Positions 52,768 through 61,675 of a stretch of DNA of 64,000 nt are shown piece after piece (the stretch's first letter is position 1; each line of letters begins with the position of its first letter). The position numbers and the translations under genes are program-made. The DNA lies in contig NKJD01000010.1 in assembly GCA_002256385.1 (NCBI GenBank), forward strand, positions 26,332 through 90,331, given 5' to 3'. The stretch is from Flavobacterium sp. BFFFF2 (GTDB lineage Bacteria; Bacteroidota; Bacteroidia; Flavobacteriales; Flavobacteriaceae). The notes beneath the pieces are model-generated. The model was given only the letters and a program-made list of their open reading frames with translations, made no database searches and was not told the origin of the DNA.

Positions 52768-52897
52768 GTAGGGGCGGGGCTTGCCTCCGCCCAATTTTTA
52801 AACGGGTGTTTATTTTGAAAACCTTGTAGGGGCGGGGCTTGCCTCCGCCCTGTTTTTAAAGAGGTATTAATTATGAATACCCTGTAGGGGCGGGGCT
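52768..52897. repeat. 58-bp tandem repeat with a GC-rich hairpin core
   Basis: Copies of GTAGGGGCGGGGCTTGCC plus CCGCCC lie at 52768-52792 and 52826-52850, and a truncated copy at 52884-52897. The spacing is exactly 58 bases and the 33-base linkers are related. GGGCGG can pair with CCGCCC. Confidence 0.85.
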
Positions 52898-52951
52898 GTA
52901 TTTTTGTATTGTAAACACAATATGATGATTACTCACTAGAGTTTGCTATCC

Positions 52952-53098
52952 CGAGCTTGGAATTTGACGTTTAGAGCTTGGTCGACGAGGCTTTTAGCTT
53001 GGTCGAAGAGGTTCAGAGCTTGGTTTTTGATGCTTTTAGCTTGGTCGACGAGGCTTTTAGCTTGGTTTTTGATATTCCGAACTTGGAATTTGAGGTTC
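52952..53098. repeat. 21-bp minisatellite, family 1 (seven units)
   Basis: Seven consecutive 21-base units built on AGAGCTTGGTCGACGAGGCT or the variant AGCTTGGTTTTTGATGCTTT. Units start at 52952, 52973, 52994, 53015, 53036, 53057 and 53078. Translated, they give heptads such as FSLVDEA. Confidence 0.85.
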
Positions 53099-53107
53099 TC
53101 ATTGTGT

Positions 53108-53249
53108 CCATTCTCACTTTGAAAGTTGCTTTGTTCACCTCACCCCCAAACCCCCTCTCCCAAGGAGATGGGGCTTAAATGCTGCCTTAAATGTATTGGC
53201 TGATACCTTAAATGTTTCGACTGATGTCATAAATAATTTGACTGATGCC
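53108..53249. repeat. Composite repeat module, copy 1
   Basis: Order: a degenerate CACTTTGAAAGTTG / TTGTTCAC segment, a hairpin element starting CTCACCCCCAAACCCCCTCT with a GGAGATGGGGCTT arm (53138-53176), then 21-base units TTAAATGTTTCGACTGATGT (53187, 53208, 53229). The same order recurs in copy 2. Confidence 0.75.
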
Positions 53250-53270
53250 AAAAATGAACAAAGGTCTTTC

Positions 53271-53293
53271 AACAGAAAGACGTCTGGCAGAAA
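53271..53293. repeat. 23-base repeat, first copy
   Basis: AACAGAAAGACGTCTGGCAG and three more As; an exact second copy lies at 53737-53759. Both follow ATGAACAAA and precede TTATGAA. Confidence 0.75.
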
Positions 53294-53736
53294 ACAAAAG
53301 GTCTTATGAATATCATGTCATGCTAACTTATGAACCATCGCGTGATCTAAGCACCATGATGATGAGATTTAGCTTCGCTGAACTTACGTTTCTCCTTCGT
53401 CGAAATGACAAAATAAGGTTTTTAATCAATGTCTACTGTTCTGCGAAGCCACACAAGTGCCGGCCCGCATATGTAGTCATAGCTTTTTCAAGCCGCAAAA
53501 AATCGCGAAGCCTTGGAGGGATTTTCGGCTTGAAACATCACCACTAAAAACCAGTTTGCGAAGCAAACACAATTAAAGAAAAGGTGATTCAAGCTGACCT
53601 TTAAAAAAGCAATACAAAAGGCAGCTTAAAGTGGTTTTGCCAAAGGCAAAAATGACCTTTTATGCGGGCCAAAAAGGCCCTTTCTTTTGGTTCGTTTTCT
53701 TTGGGCCAGCAAAGAAAATGAACAAAATCGTGAATC

Positions 53737-53759
53737 AACAGAAAGACGTCTGGCAGAAA
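53737..53759. repeat. 23-base repeat, second copy
   Basis: Identical to 53271-53293, upstream of composite module 2. Confidence 0.75.
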
Positions 53760-53898
53760 CCAGAAAGTCCTTATGAAATGCACTTTTTACTCTCAACCAA
53801 TGTTTAGTGTTCTGCGATGCTGTGCAAGACTGCCTTTTTCACCTCACCCCCAAATCCCGATAGCGCGGATTTACAATCCGTGCTAAAACAAAGTTGCC

Positions 53899-54197
53899 TT
53901 GTTCACTTTGGAAGTTGTCTTGTTCACTTTGACTGATGCCTTGTTCACTTTGACTGATGTCTTGTTTACTTTTACTGATGTCTTGTTCACTTTGACTGAT
54001 GTCTTGGTCTCCTCACCCCCAAACCCCGTCTCCCAATCACCATAGCAATCGGGAGGGACTTAAATGCTGTCATAAATGTTTGGACTGATGTCATAAATGT
54101 TTTGACAGTAGCCATAAATGTTTTCCCTGATGCCATAAATGTTTTCCCTGATGCCATAAATGTTTTGACAGTTGCCATAAATGTTTTGACAGTTGCC
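53899..54197. repeat. Composite repeat module, copy 2 (21-bp arrays on both sides of a hairpin)
   Basis: Five 21-base units of TTGTTCACTTTGACTGATGT (53899, 53920, 53941, 53962, 53983), then CTCACCCCCAAACCCCGTCT with a GGGAGGGACTT arm (54011-54060), then six 21-base units of ATAAATGTTTTGACAGTTGC or variants (54072 to 54197). The core GACTGATG is shared by units on both sides. Confidence 0.85.
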
Positions 54198-54448
54198 TTC
54201 TTGAGACTGGACAGCATTTTTTGAAACACTGCCAACTATTGCCTAATGGTTATTGCCTATTGCCATCTTTCAACTTTCCCACTTTCAACTTTCGACTTTG
54301 GACTTTCGACTTTGGACTTTGGCCTATCGTCATTTACCATCACCACGGGGCCATGCTGCTGCGGCATTGTTAACACACCTTTTTTCATTTAAGTCGATTT
54401 TGGACAAGCCATGTCGATTTTGCGCTAATGAAACTTTGGGTGGGTAAA

Positions 54449-54456
54449 TACCTTTG
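54449..54456 (+). promoter_or_regulatory. -7 box upstream of the surface-protein locus
   Basis: TACCTTTG, exact TAnnTTTG, the only good match in front of the locus. It lies 400 bases before the first gene at 54856, so it would give a long leader or a separate RNA. Confidence 0.35.
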
Positions 54457-54480
54457 CCCCAAGGTAAAAGGAATTTGGAA

Positions 54481-54855
54481 TTAACTAGTTAAACGATTGA
54501 CCCATGAAACATAACTGCATTTCATTGAAAATGAAAAAGGTATTAGTCAAATAAATAGGATTAAGACTGATGAGCATTTGGATGAAAATGCCGATGTAGT
54601 GTATACAAAAGCACTGATCTGAACAGCCATAAATGAATGGGAACACGAATAACGATGATGCCAAAAACCTTTTCAACTTCAAAAGAAAAGTGTACTAACC
54701 AGAAAATAAATTCCCCCACAAAAACGAGTTACCTCTTAGTATTAAACCAAATGAAAATAAAATTCAGGCATTTTATTGGTATGGTGGCCGCGTATTTAAA
54801 TGCTGATATTCTTGATTAAAAATAGATGTTGAACCCCTTAATATATTCCTATGAA
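54481..54855. other. Leader or spacer before the surface-protein locus
   Basis: About 375 bases with no gene that can be defended. Short ORFs occur on both strands (for instance a minus-strand ORF beginning like a lipoprotein at 54682) but have no supporting signals. Confidence 0.4.
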
Positions 54856-55098
54856 ATGAAAAAAACACCTTTCAAACAACTGATGTTATTGGCACTGATC
54901 GTGCTTATAAATACAGCTGGATTAGCCCAACCAGTAGGTGATGATGGCCCAGATCCACCCCCATTTTTTGAAGAGGATGGTCCAGACCCTCCTCCAACTG
55001 CTCCGATTTCAGATGCCATTTATTTATTCCTTATTGGTGGTAGTTATTTTGCCTTTAAGCAATTGAATAAACCGCAGAAAAATTTTAATCAATCCTAA
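54856..55098 (+). CDS. Small exported Asp/Pro-rich protein
   Basis: An 80-residue protein: signal peptide MKKTPFKQLMLLALIVLINT ending AGLAQ, then two copies of DGPDPPP (DDGPDPPPFFEE and EDGPDPPPTAPI), then a short hydrophobic helix (AIYLFLIGGSYFAFK) and a basic tail. A signal, a proline-rich segment, a Pro-Ile-Ser/Asp turn, a hydrophobic helix and a basic end is also the shape of a C-terminal sorting tag, although the protein has no cargo domain. It lies 10 bases before a T9SS-sorted protein gene; similar small proteins beside T9SS cargo are known in Flavobacteriia. The start at 54856 gives the clean signal peptide. Confidence 0.7.
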   Translation: MKKTPFKQLMLLALIVLINTAGLAQPVGDDGPDPPPFFEEDGPDPPPTAPISDAIYLFLIGGSYFAFKQLNKPQKNFNQS

Positions 55099-55108
55099 CA
55101 CAAAAACT

Positions 55109-57460
55109 ATGAGTAAACCATTACTTCGCCTTGGCCTTTGTGCTTCGTTGTTTTTTAGCCTTGCTGGATACAGCCAGGTCAAGCACACGGAGCCTATGTA
55201 CATTGGTGACGAGGGTCTTTTGTATATAGGTAATCAATTATTTGAATTTGCCAACGCCAGTCCGCAGGCGCTCACCTCCCGAACAGCCAACGTGGCTGGT
55301 AAGTTGGTGGTTGAAGGCGGTAGTTTTACCGGCGCCGATGCAACTCATTTTGTTGATGGCTATATACAATTAAAAGGCAACACGGCCACCAACTTGCCGT
55401 TGGGTGCTGCAGGCATCTATGCCCCTATTCGGGTGGTTCCGGCTACTTCAGGCAGTACCGATTTTGCCTATTACCATGACTATCCAGGATCGTTAGGAAG
55501 TGCTATCGATACTGGAATTGATGGCATTTCACCCAATGAATATTGGGAAATCCGTGGTACCCATACAGCCAAATTAACATTGACGTGGAATACCACTAGC
55601 TACCTAAACAACACTGCCAATTCATTGAACGAATTGATCATGGTAGGTTTTAATGGGGCCTTGTGGGTAGAAATACCCGCTACTGTTGACGCTACTTCCT
55701 TTTTTGGTTCGGCAAGTAGTTTGTCAACAGGCTCCATGACTACCAATGCTGATATTGATTTGAGTCAGTACTATTATGTTACTTTTGGTGGCAAAGGAAA
55801 CAGTTGCTACCCAGAGGTAGCCAGCTCTGGCAACACCAAAACCTACAACGGGGTTTGGACTCCGGGTTTGCCTAACATTACTGACCCTGTCATCATTAAC
55901 GCGCCTTATTCAGGTGGGTCTTTTGCATGTAATTCATTGGTGTTAAATGCCGATGTTACCTTGTTAAACGGCCAGCATATTGAAGTGGCCAATGACATTA
56001 GTGGGTCGGGTAAAATCATCATGGACAGCGAAGCAAGTGTAATGCAACGCAATGCCAATGCCACGCCACCAAACATTGCATTAACCAAACGCACCCGTTC
56101 GGTGATGCGTCAGTACGACTACATCTACTGGGGAACGCCAATTTCAGGCAACTTCTTTAGCCAAATTGCCAATGCCAGAGCCGGAAGTGGCACTGCTGCA
56201 GGCGCCTTTGATTTAATGTACAAATATGTAACGGGTACAGATGGGGGTTGGCAGCCATTAACGGCTACGCAAACCGGTAAAGGTTTTATCAGCCGCATCA
56301 AAAACCAAGCGCCTTTTACCACATCAACGGCCACAGATTACATTGATTTACCGCTTACAGGTACTGCCAACAACGGAACGGTTACGGTGAACATCACCAA
56401 CAATTTAACGTCGCCAAATGGCGGAACAAGTTATGAGTTATTGGCCAACCCGTATCCGAGTGCCATTGATGCCAACAAGTTTTTGATGGACAATGCCACG
56501 GTTGATGGTGCCATTTACATTTGGACTTCGGCCACCGCCAATAGCGGAAGTGGGCAATTGTACACCCAAGCCGATTACCTTGCTTATAACCTGACTGGCG
56601 TCGTGGTTCCGAACAACATTCCGAACATATTTACTGGTAAAATTGCCTCAGGACAAAGCTTCCGTGTAAAGTCGTTGGTGAATGGCGGTACCGCCCAGTT
56701 TACCAACTGTATGCGGATTAAAGACCAAAATAACCAGTTCTACAAATCAAGCATTGCGCCTAGCGCTTCTCAAAACAGCACCCGTGATCGCTTTAAGTTG
56801 AATATGGTCGGAAATAATGCCGTGTTTAGCCAAATTCTGATCGCTTATTTGCCTGAGGCTACCATGGGCTACGACCGCTTGTATGACGCAGGCCGAAATT
56901 CGGTGTCAACAGCGCAATTATTCAGTGTGTTTGAAGGCGATGGCCGCAAATTAGCCATCAATGCGCGCCCGGTGTTTTTTGATACCGACCGCGTGCCATT
57001 GGGACTTAGCAAGGCTGATGCAACCAATGAAAGTTTTACCATTAGCTTAAATGAGACAGAAGGTGTCTTTGCTGATCCGAACCTGTCCATATTTATTCAT
57101 GACAAAACCAATGATACATTCTTCAATTTAAAAGAAGGCGACTTCATACTAACCAGTAATGTGACTTCATTGTTAAACCGTTATGAAATCGTGTATCATA
57201 ATGCGGCATTAAACAACCCAGATTTCACAAAAGTGTATGCCACCGCTTTTATCAACAATGACCAGTTTTTTGTTTCTGCCGGTGCTTCCATACAAAAAGT
57301 GGTGTTGTACGATTTGATGGGCCGATTGGTGGAAACCTATTCGCTCAATGACCAACGACAAGCCGTCAAACCTTTCCAACACGCTGAATCGGTGTACATC
57401 GCAAAAATTTATTTCACCAATGGCGAGGTAGTCAACCGAAAAGTACAATCGACGCATTAA
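55109..57460 (+). CDS. Large secreted protein with a T9SS C-terminal sorting tail
   Basis: A 783-residue protein with a signal peptide (to about residue 22, ending GYSQ). The body is beta-rich, with repeated Thr/Gly/Asn strands, and includes a region around [22 protein letters not shown] seen in Flavobacteriia surface proteins. The last ~75 residues ([20 protein letters not shown] to the end) have the T9SS sorting-domain pattern: a VYDLxGR-like [11 protein letters not shown], then [18 protein letters not shown]. Export across the outer membrane and surface attachment are expected. Its specific role is unknown. Confidence 0.82.
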   Translation: MSKPLLRLGLCASLFFSLAGYSQVKHTEPMYIGDEGLLYIGNQLFEFANASPQALTSRTANVAGKLVVEGGSFTGADATHFVDGYIQLKGNTATNLPLGAAGIYAPIRVVPATSGSTDFAYYHDYPGSLGSAIDTGIDGISPNEYWEIRGTHTAKLTLTWNTTSYLNNTANSLNELIMVGFNGALWVEIPATVDATSFFGSASSLSTGSMTTNADIDLSQYYYVTFGGKGNSCYPEVASSGNTKTYNGVWTPGLPNITDPVIINAPYSGGSFACNSLVLNADVTLLNGQHIEVANDISGSGKIIMDSEASVMQRNANATPPNIALTKRTRSVMRQYDYIYWGTPISGNFFSQIANARAGSGTAAGAFDLMYKYVTGTDGGWQPLTATQTGKGFISRIKNQAPFTTSTATDYIDLPLTGTANNGTVTVNITNNLTSPNGGTSYELLANPYPSAIDANKFLMDNATVDGAIYIWTSATANSGSGQLYTQADYLAYNLTGVVVPNNIPNIFTGKIASGQSFRVKSLVNGGTAQFTNCMRIKDQNNQFYKSSIAPSASQNSTRDRFKLNMVGNNAVFSQILIAYLPEATMGYDRLYDAGRNSVSTAQLFSVFEGDGRKLAINARPVFFDTDRVPLGLSKADATNESFTISLNETEGVFADPNLSIFIHDKTNDTFFNLKEGDFILTSNVTSLLNRYEIVYHNAALNNPDFTKVYATAFINNDQFFVSAGASIQKVVLYDLMGRLVETYSLNDQRQAVKPFQHAESVYIAKIYFTNGEVVNRKVQSTH

Positions 57461-57509
57461 TCAACAGCTTTTATACATTAAAACCTTTACTAATAAAAAT
57501 CATTTAACA

Positions 57510-59705
57510 ATGAATACATTAAAACTCACTGTGTTTGCCCTGCTTGTAGCAGGTTTTGCACAAGCTCAAACCGGGATTGGCACCACCACCCCCGATGCCT
57601 CGGCGGTATTGGATGTGTCATCGGCCACCAAAGGTTTGTTGGTCCCCCGACACACCAACACCACCCGCGATGCCATTGCTTCGCCAGCCAAAGGCTTAAT
57701 TATTTTTAACACCACCGCCAACGAATTGCAAACCAATACAGGAACGCCTAGTGCACCGATTTGGACAGCATCGGGCGTGGGTGCCACTGGGCCGCAAGGT
57801 CCTGCAGGAGCCACCGGTGCAACGGGAGCTACAGGGCCACAAGGACCTATTGGCTTAACAGGTGCAAATGGGGCTCAAGGACCAGCAGGTGCCAATGGTA
57901 CTGACGGATTAAGTGCCTACCAAGTTTGGCTTAATGCTGGAAATACGGGAACCCAAGCGCAATTTTTGGCTTCTTTAGTGGGTGCAACGGGCGCAACTGG
58001 AGCTACTGGCGCAACAGGAGCTACTGGCCCTCAAGGTCCTGCTGGAGCAACGGGTGCGCAAGGACCACAAGGAATTCAAGGTGCTACGGGAGCAACCGGC
58101 CCACAAGGTCCTGCTGGTTCCAACGCTACTGTAACAGGAACAGCGCCAATTGATGTGACTGCTGGGGTAGTGAGCTTAAATGATGCTGGAGTTACAACCG
58201 TTAAACTTACAGACGCTGCTGTAACTACTGCTAAAATTGCTGACGGTGCAGTTACAACAGTTGACATTGCTGATAGTGCAGTAACGATGGCAAAAATCAA
58301 TCAATCAAGTGCTACAAATGGGCAAGTTATTAAATGGAATGGTACTTCATGGGCACCAGCTGATGCCAATGGTATGATCATCAAAAGAGTATCATGTGCA
58401 GGAGTACTTTCACAAACCATTACCGACCCAGATGTGCCTGCAACAGATGCTATTATCGTTTCTTATGAAGATGAATCAGGTGCTATAATTTCAACCAAAG
58501 TAAAATCAAGAATTGCAGGAACATCATTTACCGTTGACTTTGCATCAATTCCTGCCACTACGGCTTATATCAATTATGCTTATCCGGCAGCAGGTACTGT
58601 AATTGCAACAGGTCCACAAGGACCAACAGGTCTTACGGGTCCACAAGGGCCAGCAGGTCTTGACGGAGCAACTGGTCCACAAGGACCTCAGGGTTTAAAT
58701 GGTGCAACAGGCGCTACAGGTGCAACAGGACCTCAAGGGATTCAAGGTGTAGCTGGTGCAGACGGAGCACAAGGGCCAACTGGGTTAACAGGTGCAACTG
58801 GTCCAGCAGGAACAACAGGACCTCAAGGAGCAACAGGGCCTCAGGGACCACAAGGTATTCAAGGTTTAACAGGTGCAACTGGACCTGCTGGTGCAACTGG
58901 ACCTCAAGGTCCACAAGGAATAGCTGGTACAAACGGTGCAGATGGTATTAGTGCCTACCAAGTTTGGTTGAATGCTGGTAACACAGGAACAGAAGCACAA
59001 TTTATAGCTTCTTTAGTAGGTGCTCAAGGACCTCAAGGTATTCAAGGTTTAACTGGAGCTACTGGCGCAACAGGACCACAAGGAGCAACAGGCGCTAGCG
59101 GTGCAGACGGTATCAGTGCCTACCAAGTTTGGTTGAACGCAGGAAATACTGGTACTGAAACACAGTTTTTAGCTTCTTTAGTAGGTGCTCAAGGACCTCA
59201 AGGTGTGGCTGGAGCAACTGGAGCAACAGGCCCTCAAGGTGCTGCGGGTACTGACGCAACAGTTACTGGAACGGCTCCAATTAATGTAACTGCTGGTGTT
59301 GTAAGTATAAACGATGCAGGAGTAACCACTGTTAAAATAGCCGATACAGCAGTAACTACGGCAAAAATTGCGGATGCTGCTGTAGCAACTAATACTATTG
59401 CTGACAATGCCGTTACAGTGGCAAAACTACCTGCGGGTGCTACGTCAACTTCTTATCTGAAAGGTGATGGCACGTGGGCAAGTCCTTCTTTTAAAGGTTT
59501 AGTAACTTGTGATGGTACACTATCGCAAACTATTACGGACGCTAATGTGACTGCTACCTCTAGCATTTATGTTTCTTATGAAGATAATAGTGGTGACGTT
59601 ATTCTTACTACCATCAAAAACCGAATTGCAGGTACAGGATTTACAGTTCAATTTGGAGCCATTCCTTCTACAACAGCAACAATTAATTACATTATTGTAC
59701 CCTAA
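57510..59705 (+). CDS. Collagen-like triple-helix fibre protein
   Basis: A ~731-residue protein: signal peptide ([20 protein letters not shown]), an N-terminal fibre head (about 21-88) with the pattern [19 protein letters not shown] and [17 protein letters not shown], then Gly-X-Y collagen blocks at about 92-134, 158-200, 365-476 and 501-580. Between them stand three copies of [22 protein letters not shown], two decapeptide runs ([10 protein letters not shown] type) and two copies of a beta domain (about 292-357 and 664-731). The body is an internal duplication. It probably forms trimeric surface fibres; prolyl hydroxylation is not expected in bacteria. Confidence 0.88.
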   Translation: MNTLKLTVFALLVAGFAQAQTGIGTTTPDASAVLDVSSATKGLLVPRHTNTTRDAIASPAKGLIIFNTTANELQTNTGTPSAPIWTASGVGATGPQGPAGATGATGATGPQGPIGLTGANGAQGPAGANGTDGLSAYQVWLNAGNTGTQAQFLASLVGATGATGATGATGATGPQGPAGATGAQGPQGIQGATGATGPQGPAGSNATVTGTAPIDVTAGVVSLNDAGVTTVKLTDAAVTTAKIADGAVTTVDIADSAVTMAKINQSSATNGQVIKWNGTSWAPADANGMIIKRVSCAGVLSQTITDPDVPATDAIIVSYEDESGAIISTKVKSRIAGTSFTVDFASIPATTAYINYAYPAAGTVIATGPQGPTGLTGPQGPAGLDGATGPQGPQGLNGATGATGATGPQGIQGVAGADGAQGPTGLTGATGPAGTTGPQGATGPQGPQGIQGLTGATGPAGATGPQGPQGIAGTNGADGISAYQVWLNAGNTGTEAQFIASLVGAQGPQGIQGLTGATGATGPQGATGASGADGISAYQVWLNAGNTGTETQFLASLVGAQGPQGVAGATGATGPQGAAGTDATVTGTAPINVTAGVVSINDAGVTTVKIADTAVTTAKIADAAVATNTIADNAVTVAKLPAGATSTSYLKGDGTWASPSFKGLVTCDGTLSQTITDANVTATSSIYVSYEDNSGDVILTTIKNRIAGTGFTVQFGAIPSTTATINYIIVP

Positions 59706-59729
59706 TAAAACTTAATACATTTCAAAATC

Positions 59730-61628
59730 ATGAAAAACAACAATATTTTTTTAGCATCACTTTTTATTTTAGTGACAGCCCTTTCATTTGGTCAAGTGCA
59801 AAAAGCACAGACGTTACAAATTGGTAGTACTTCTACCAATACGCAAGATGCCTCAGCAGCATTACAAATTGATGATAACACTAGAGGGTTCTTAATGCCA
59901 AGAATGACAACTATTCAAAGAACCGCAATTTTAAATCCAGCAAAAGGTTTGCAAGTGTATGACACTGATACCAATACGATTTGGTACTACAGTGGAACTA
60001 TTTGGATAAACGGTACGGTAAATAACAGTATATTCTCTAGATATCCAAGCGAAGGACTTATCAAATTAAACCAACTCTCAGATGGAATAACAACTAGACC
60101 TTACGCAGCACAATGGGCTATTTCTGACAACGGTGCTTTTATCATTGGGGGTACCCTTGCTCAATATGATGCGAAGCTTTATGTACTTGGTACTACTCAA
60201 ACTAAAGATTTAAGAATTTTTAATCCTGATGACACTGGCACTGCAAAATTAGAATTTAAATCAGGAACATGGGGTGTTAATTATATTTCTAGTACAGGTT
60301 CTGATTTATACTTTAGAAATGGTAATAATTTTGCGTCTATGAGATTTGATTTGGGCTCGGGAGTGTTTAGTTCAGGTTTTTATTTTACTGGCGGAAATGT
60401 AGGAATTAACACCACAGGAGCTCCAACAGAAAGATTAGATGTAGTAGGGAATGTGAAATTTTCGGGGGCTTTGATGCCTAATAATACGGCGGGCACAGCA
60501 GGGCAAGTGTTGACCTCTGCAGGTGCAGGCGTAGTGCCAACCTGGTCTAACTTTCAATCTTTTTATACATCTGATGGTACTTTAACAGGTAATAGAACCG
60601 TAACACAAGGAACCAATACGTTGGCATTTACAAGTACTGCCACCACAGGAACGAGTCATTTTACGGTGGATGGTACTACATTAAATGTTGATGCTGTAAA
60701 CAATAGAATTGGGATTGGTACGGCTGCACCATCAGGGGTTCTACATGCCAATGGTATTTCAAACACTAGTTTTGATGCCACAAGTGCCCCGCAATCCTAT
60801 GCACCCAATTCAACCGTTACTATTGCGAACAACAATTCTACAGCTGCAGTAAACCCAGTATCGGCAATTCAATTTCAGACCTTGCATAATAATGGCGCAA
60901 ATCAAAGAGTTGCCTACATTGCTGCTGTAGGAGGAACTGATAATTTTGCCAACGATTTAGTTTTTGGTAGTAGAAATACTTCATCTTATTCAGAAAAAAT
61001 GCGTCTTTCGGCTGCGGGTAATTTAGGAATTGGCAACAGCACACCCACAGAAAAATTAGACGTTACAGGAAATATCCGATTTTCAGGTGCTTTGATGCCT
61101 AATAATGCGGCGGGTACAGCTGGACAAGTGTTAACCTCGGCAGGTGCAGGAGTGGCTCCAACTTGGACTACATTACCAAGCACTTTCTATGCTACCAACG
61201 GTTCGCTAACAGGGAACAGAACGGTAACACAAGGTGCCAATACCTTGGCTTTTACTGCAACAGCGGTGAACGGATTTTCAATAGATGGGACTACTTTTTC
61301 AGTAGATGCTGCCAATAATAGAATCGGGCTTGGAACGGCTGCACCTACCAGTACTTTGCAAACTACAGGTACTTTAGCTTTAACAACAGCCACTTCAGGT
61401 ACTGCCAATTCAGTTATTTTGTTGGCTTCAGGAACTTTTACACCTCCGACGGCAAGCACTGTTTCTGGACGTATATATGTAATCAGAAATACGGCTACGG
61501 CTACCAACGTTAGTGTAGATAGTGTTATCGATTATGGGGCTACTACGGCAGCCACTTTTACCTTAACGCCTGCTATTGGAACGGTAATGATCATTAGTGA
61601 TGGTAGCAGTTGGTTTAGAATACGATAA
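59730..61628 (+). CDS. Tail-fibre-like surface protein, paralogue 1
   Basis: A 632-residue protein with a signal peptide (ending SFGQ), the same fibre-head pattern as its neighbours (SAALQIDDNTRGFLMPRMTT, then AKGLQVYDTDTNTIWYYSG), and a beta-rich body with repeats such as FSGALMPNNTAGTAGQVLTS (about residues 245 and 450) and NRIGIGTAAP. It ends TVMIISDGSSWFRIR with no S74 chaperone or sorting domain. It resembles phage tail fibres and is 25 bases after the collagen-like gene. Codons are AT-richer than in 55109. How it reaches the surface is unclear. Confidence 0.8.
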   Translation: MKNNNIFLASLFILVTALSFGQVQKAQTLQIGSTSTNTQDASAALQIDDNTRGFLMPRMTTIQRTAILNPAKGLQVYDTDTNTIWYYSGTIWINGTVNNSIFSRYPSEGLIKLNQLSDGITTRPYAAQWAISDNGAFIIGGTLAQYDAKLYVLGTTQTKDLRIFNPDDTGTAKLEFKSGTWGVNYISSTGSDLYFRNGNNFASMRFDLGSGVFSSGFYFTGGNVGINTTGAPTERLDVVGNVKFSGALMPNNTAGTAGQVLTSAGAGVVPTWSNFQSFYTSDGTLTGNRTVTQGTNTLAFTSTATTGTSHFTVDGTTLNVDAVNNRIGIGTAAPSGVLHANGISNTSFDATSAPQSYAPNSTVTIANNNSTAAVNPVSAIQFQTLHNNGANQRVAYIAAVGGTDNFANDLVFGSRNTSSYSEKMRLSAAGNLGIGNSTPTEKLDVTGNIRFSGALMPNNAAGTAGQVLTSAGAGVAPTWTTLPSTFYATNGSLTGNRTVTQGANTLAFTATAVNGFSIDGTTFSVDAANNRIGLGTAAPTSTLQTTGTLALTTATSGTANSVILLASGTFTPPTASTVSGRIYVIRNTATATNVSVDSVIDYGATTAATFTLTPAIGTVMIISDGSSWFRIR

Positions 61629-61675
61629 TATTAGTCGATAAAAATTATTTTAAAGACTATCAAAATTATAAACAA

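Larger units (their letters stand above)
52730..54480. other. Gene desert made of repeats
   Basis: About 1.75 kb with no gene that can be supported. ORFs inside it are either repeat translations or low-complexity. It contains the 58-bp GC-rich repeat, 21-bp minisatellite arrays, two composite modules, a 23-base repeat at 53271 and 53737, several hairpins (for example TCAAGCCG and CGGCTTGA at 53498-53545), and copies of sequences that recur in intergenic regions of many bacteria (such as CTTTGGGCCAGCAAAGAAAA near 53700). GC content varies sharply along it. Confidence 0.8.

Noticed and set aside
52978..53178. 66-residue ORF with heptads such as FSLVDEA
   Set aside because: It is simply the translation of the 21-base minisatellite; it has no signal, no promoter box and its end lies in the hairpin element.
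53245..53783. Two ORFs of 100 and 60 residues in the repeat desert
   Set aside because: They cross repeated intergenic elements, have low-complexity or basic sequence and no family resemblance.
52952..54197. CRISPR array
   Set aside because: The repeats are directly adjacent 21-base units with no unique spacers between them, and no cas genes are present.
53987..54235. 82-residue minus-strand ORF with KTFMATV heptads
   Set aside because: Translation of the second minisatellite; a 21-base period always leaves frames open.
54485..54682. 65-residue minus-strand ORF starting MKLKRFLASSLFVFPFIYGC, like a lipoprotein signal
   Set aside because: Only the first 20 residues look like a signal; the rest is a random hydrophobic stretch and no promoter or neighbour supports it. 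It cannot be excluded.
61187..61507. Long antisense ORFs inside the fibre genes (also near 62473, 63079 and 58076)
   Set aside because: They are shadows of repetitive Thr/Ala/Gly-rich coding sequence on the other strand.
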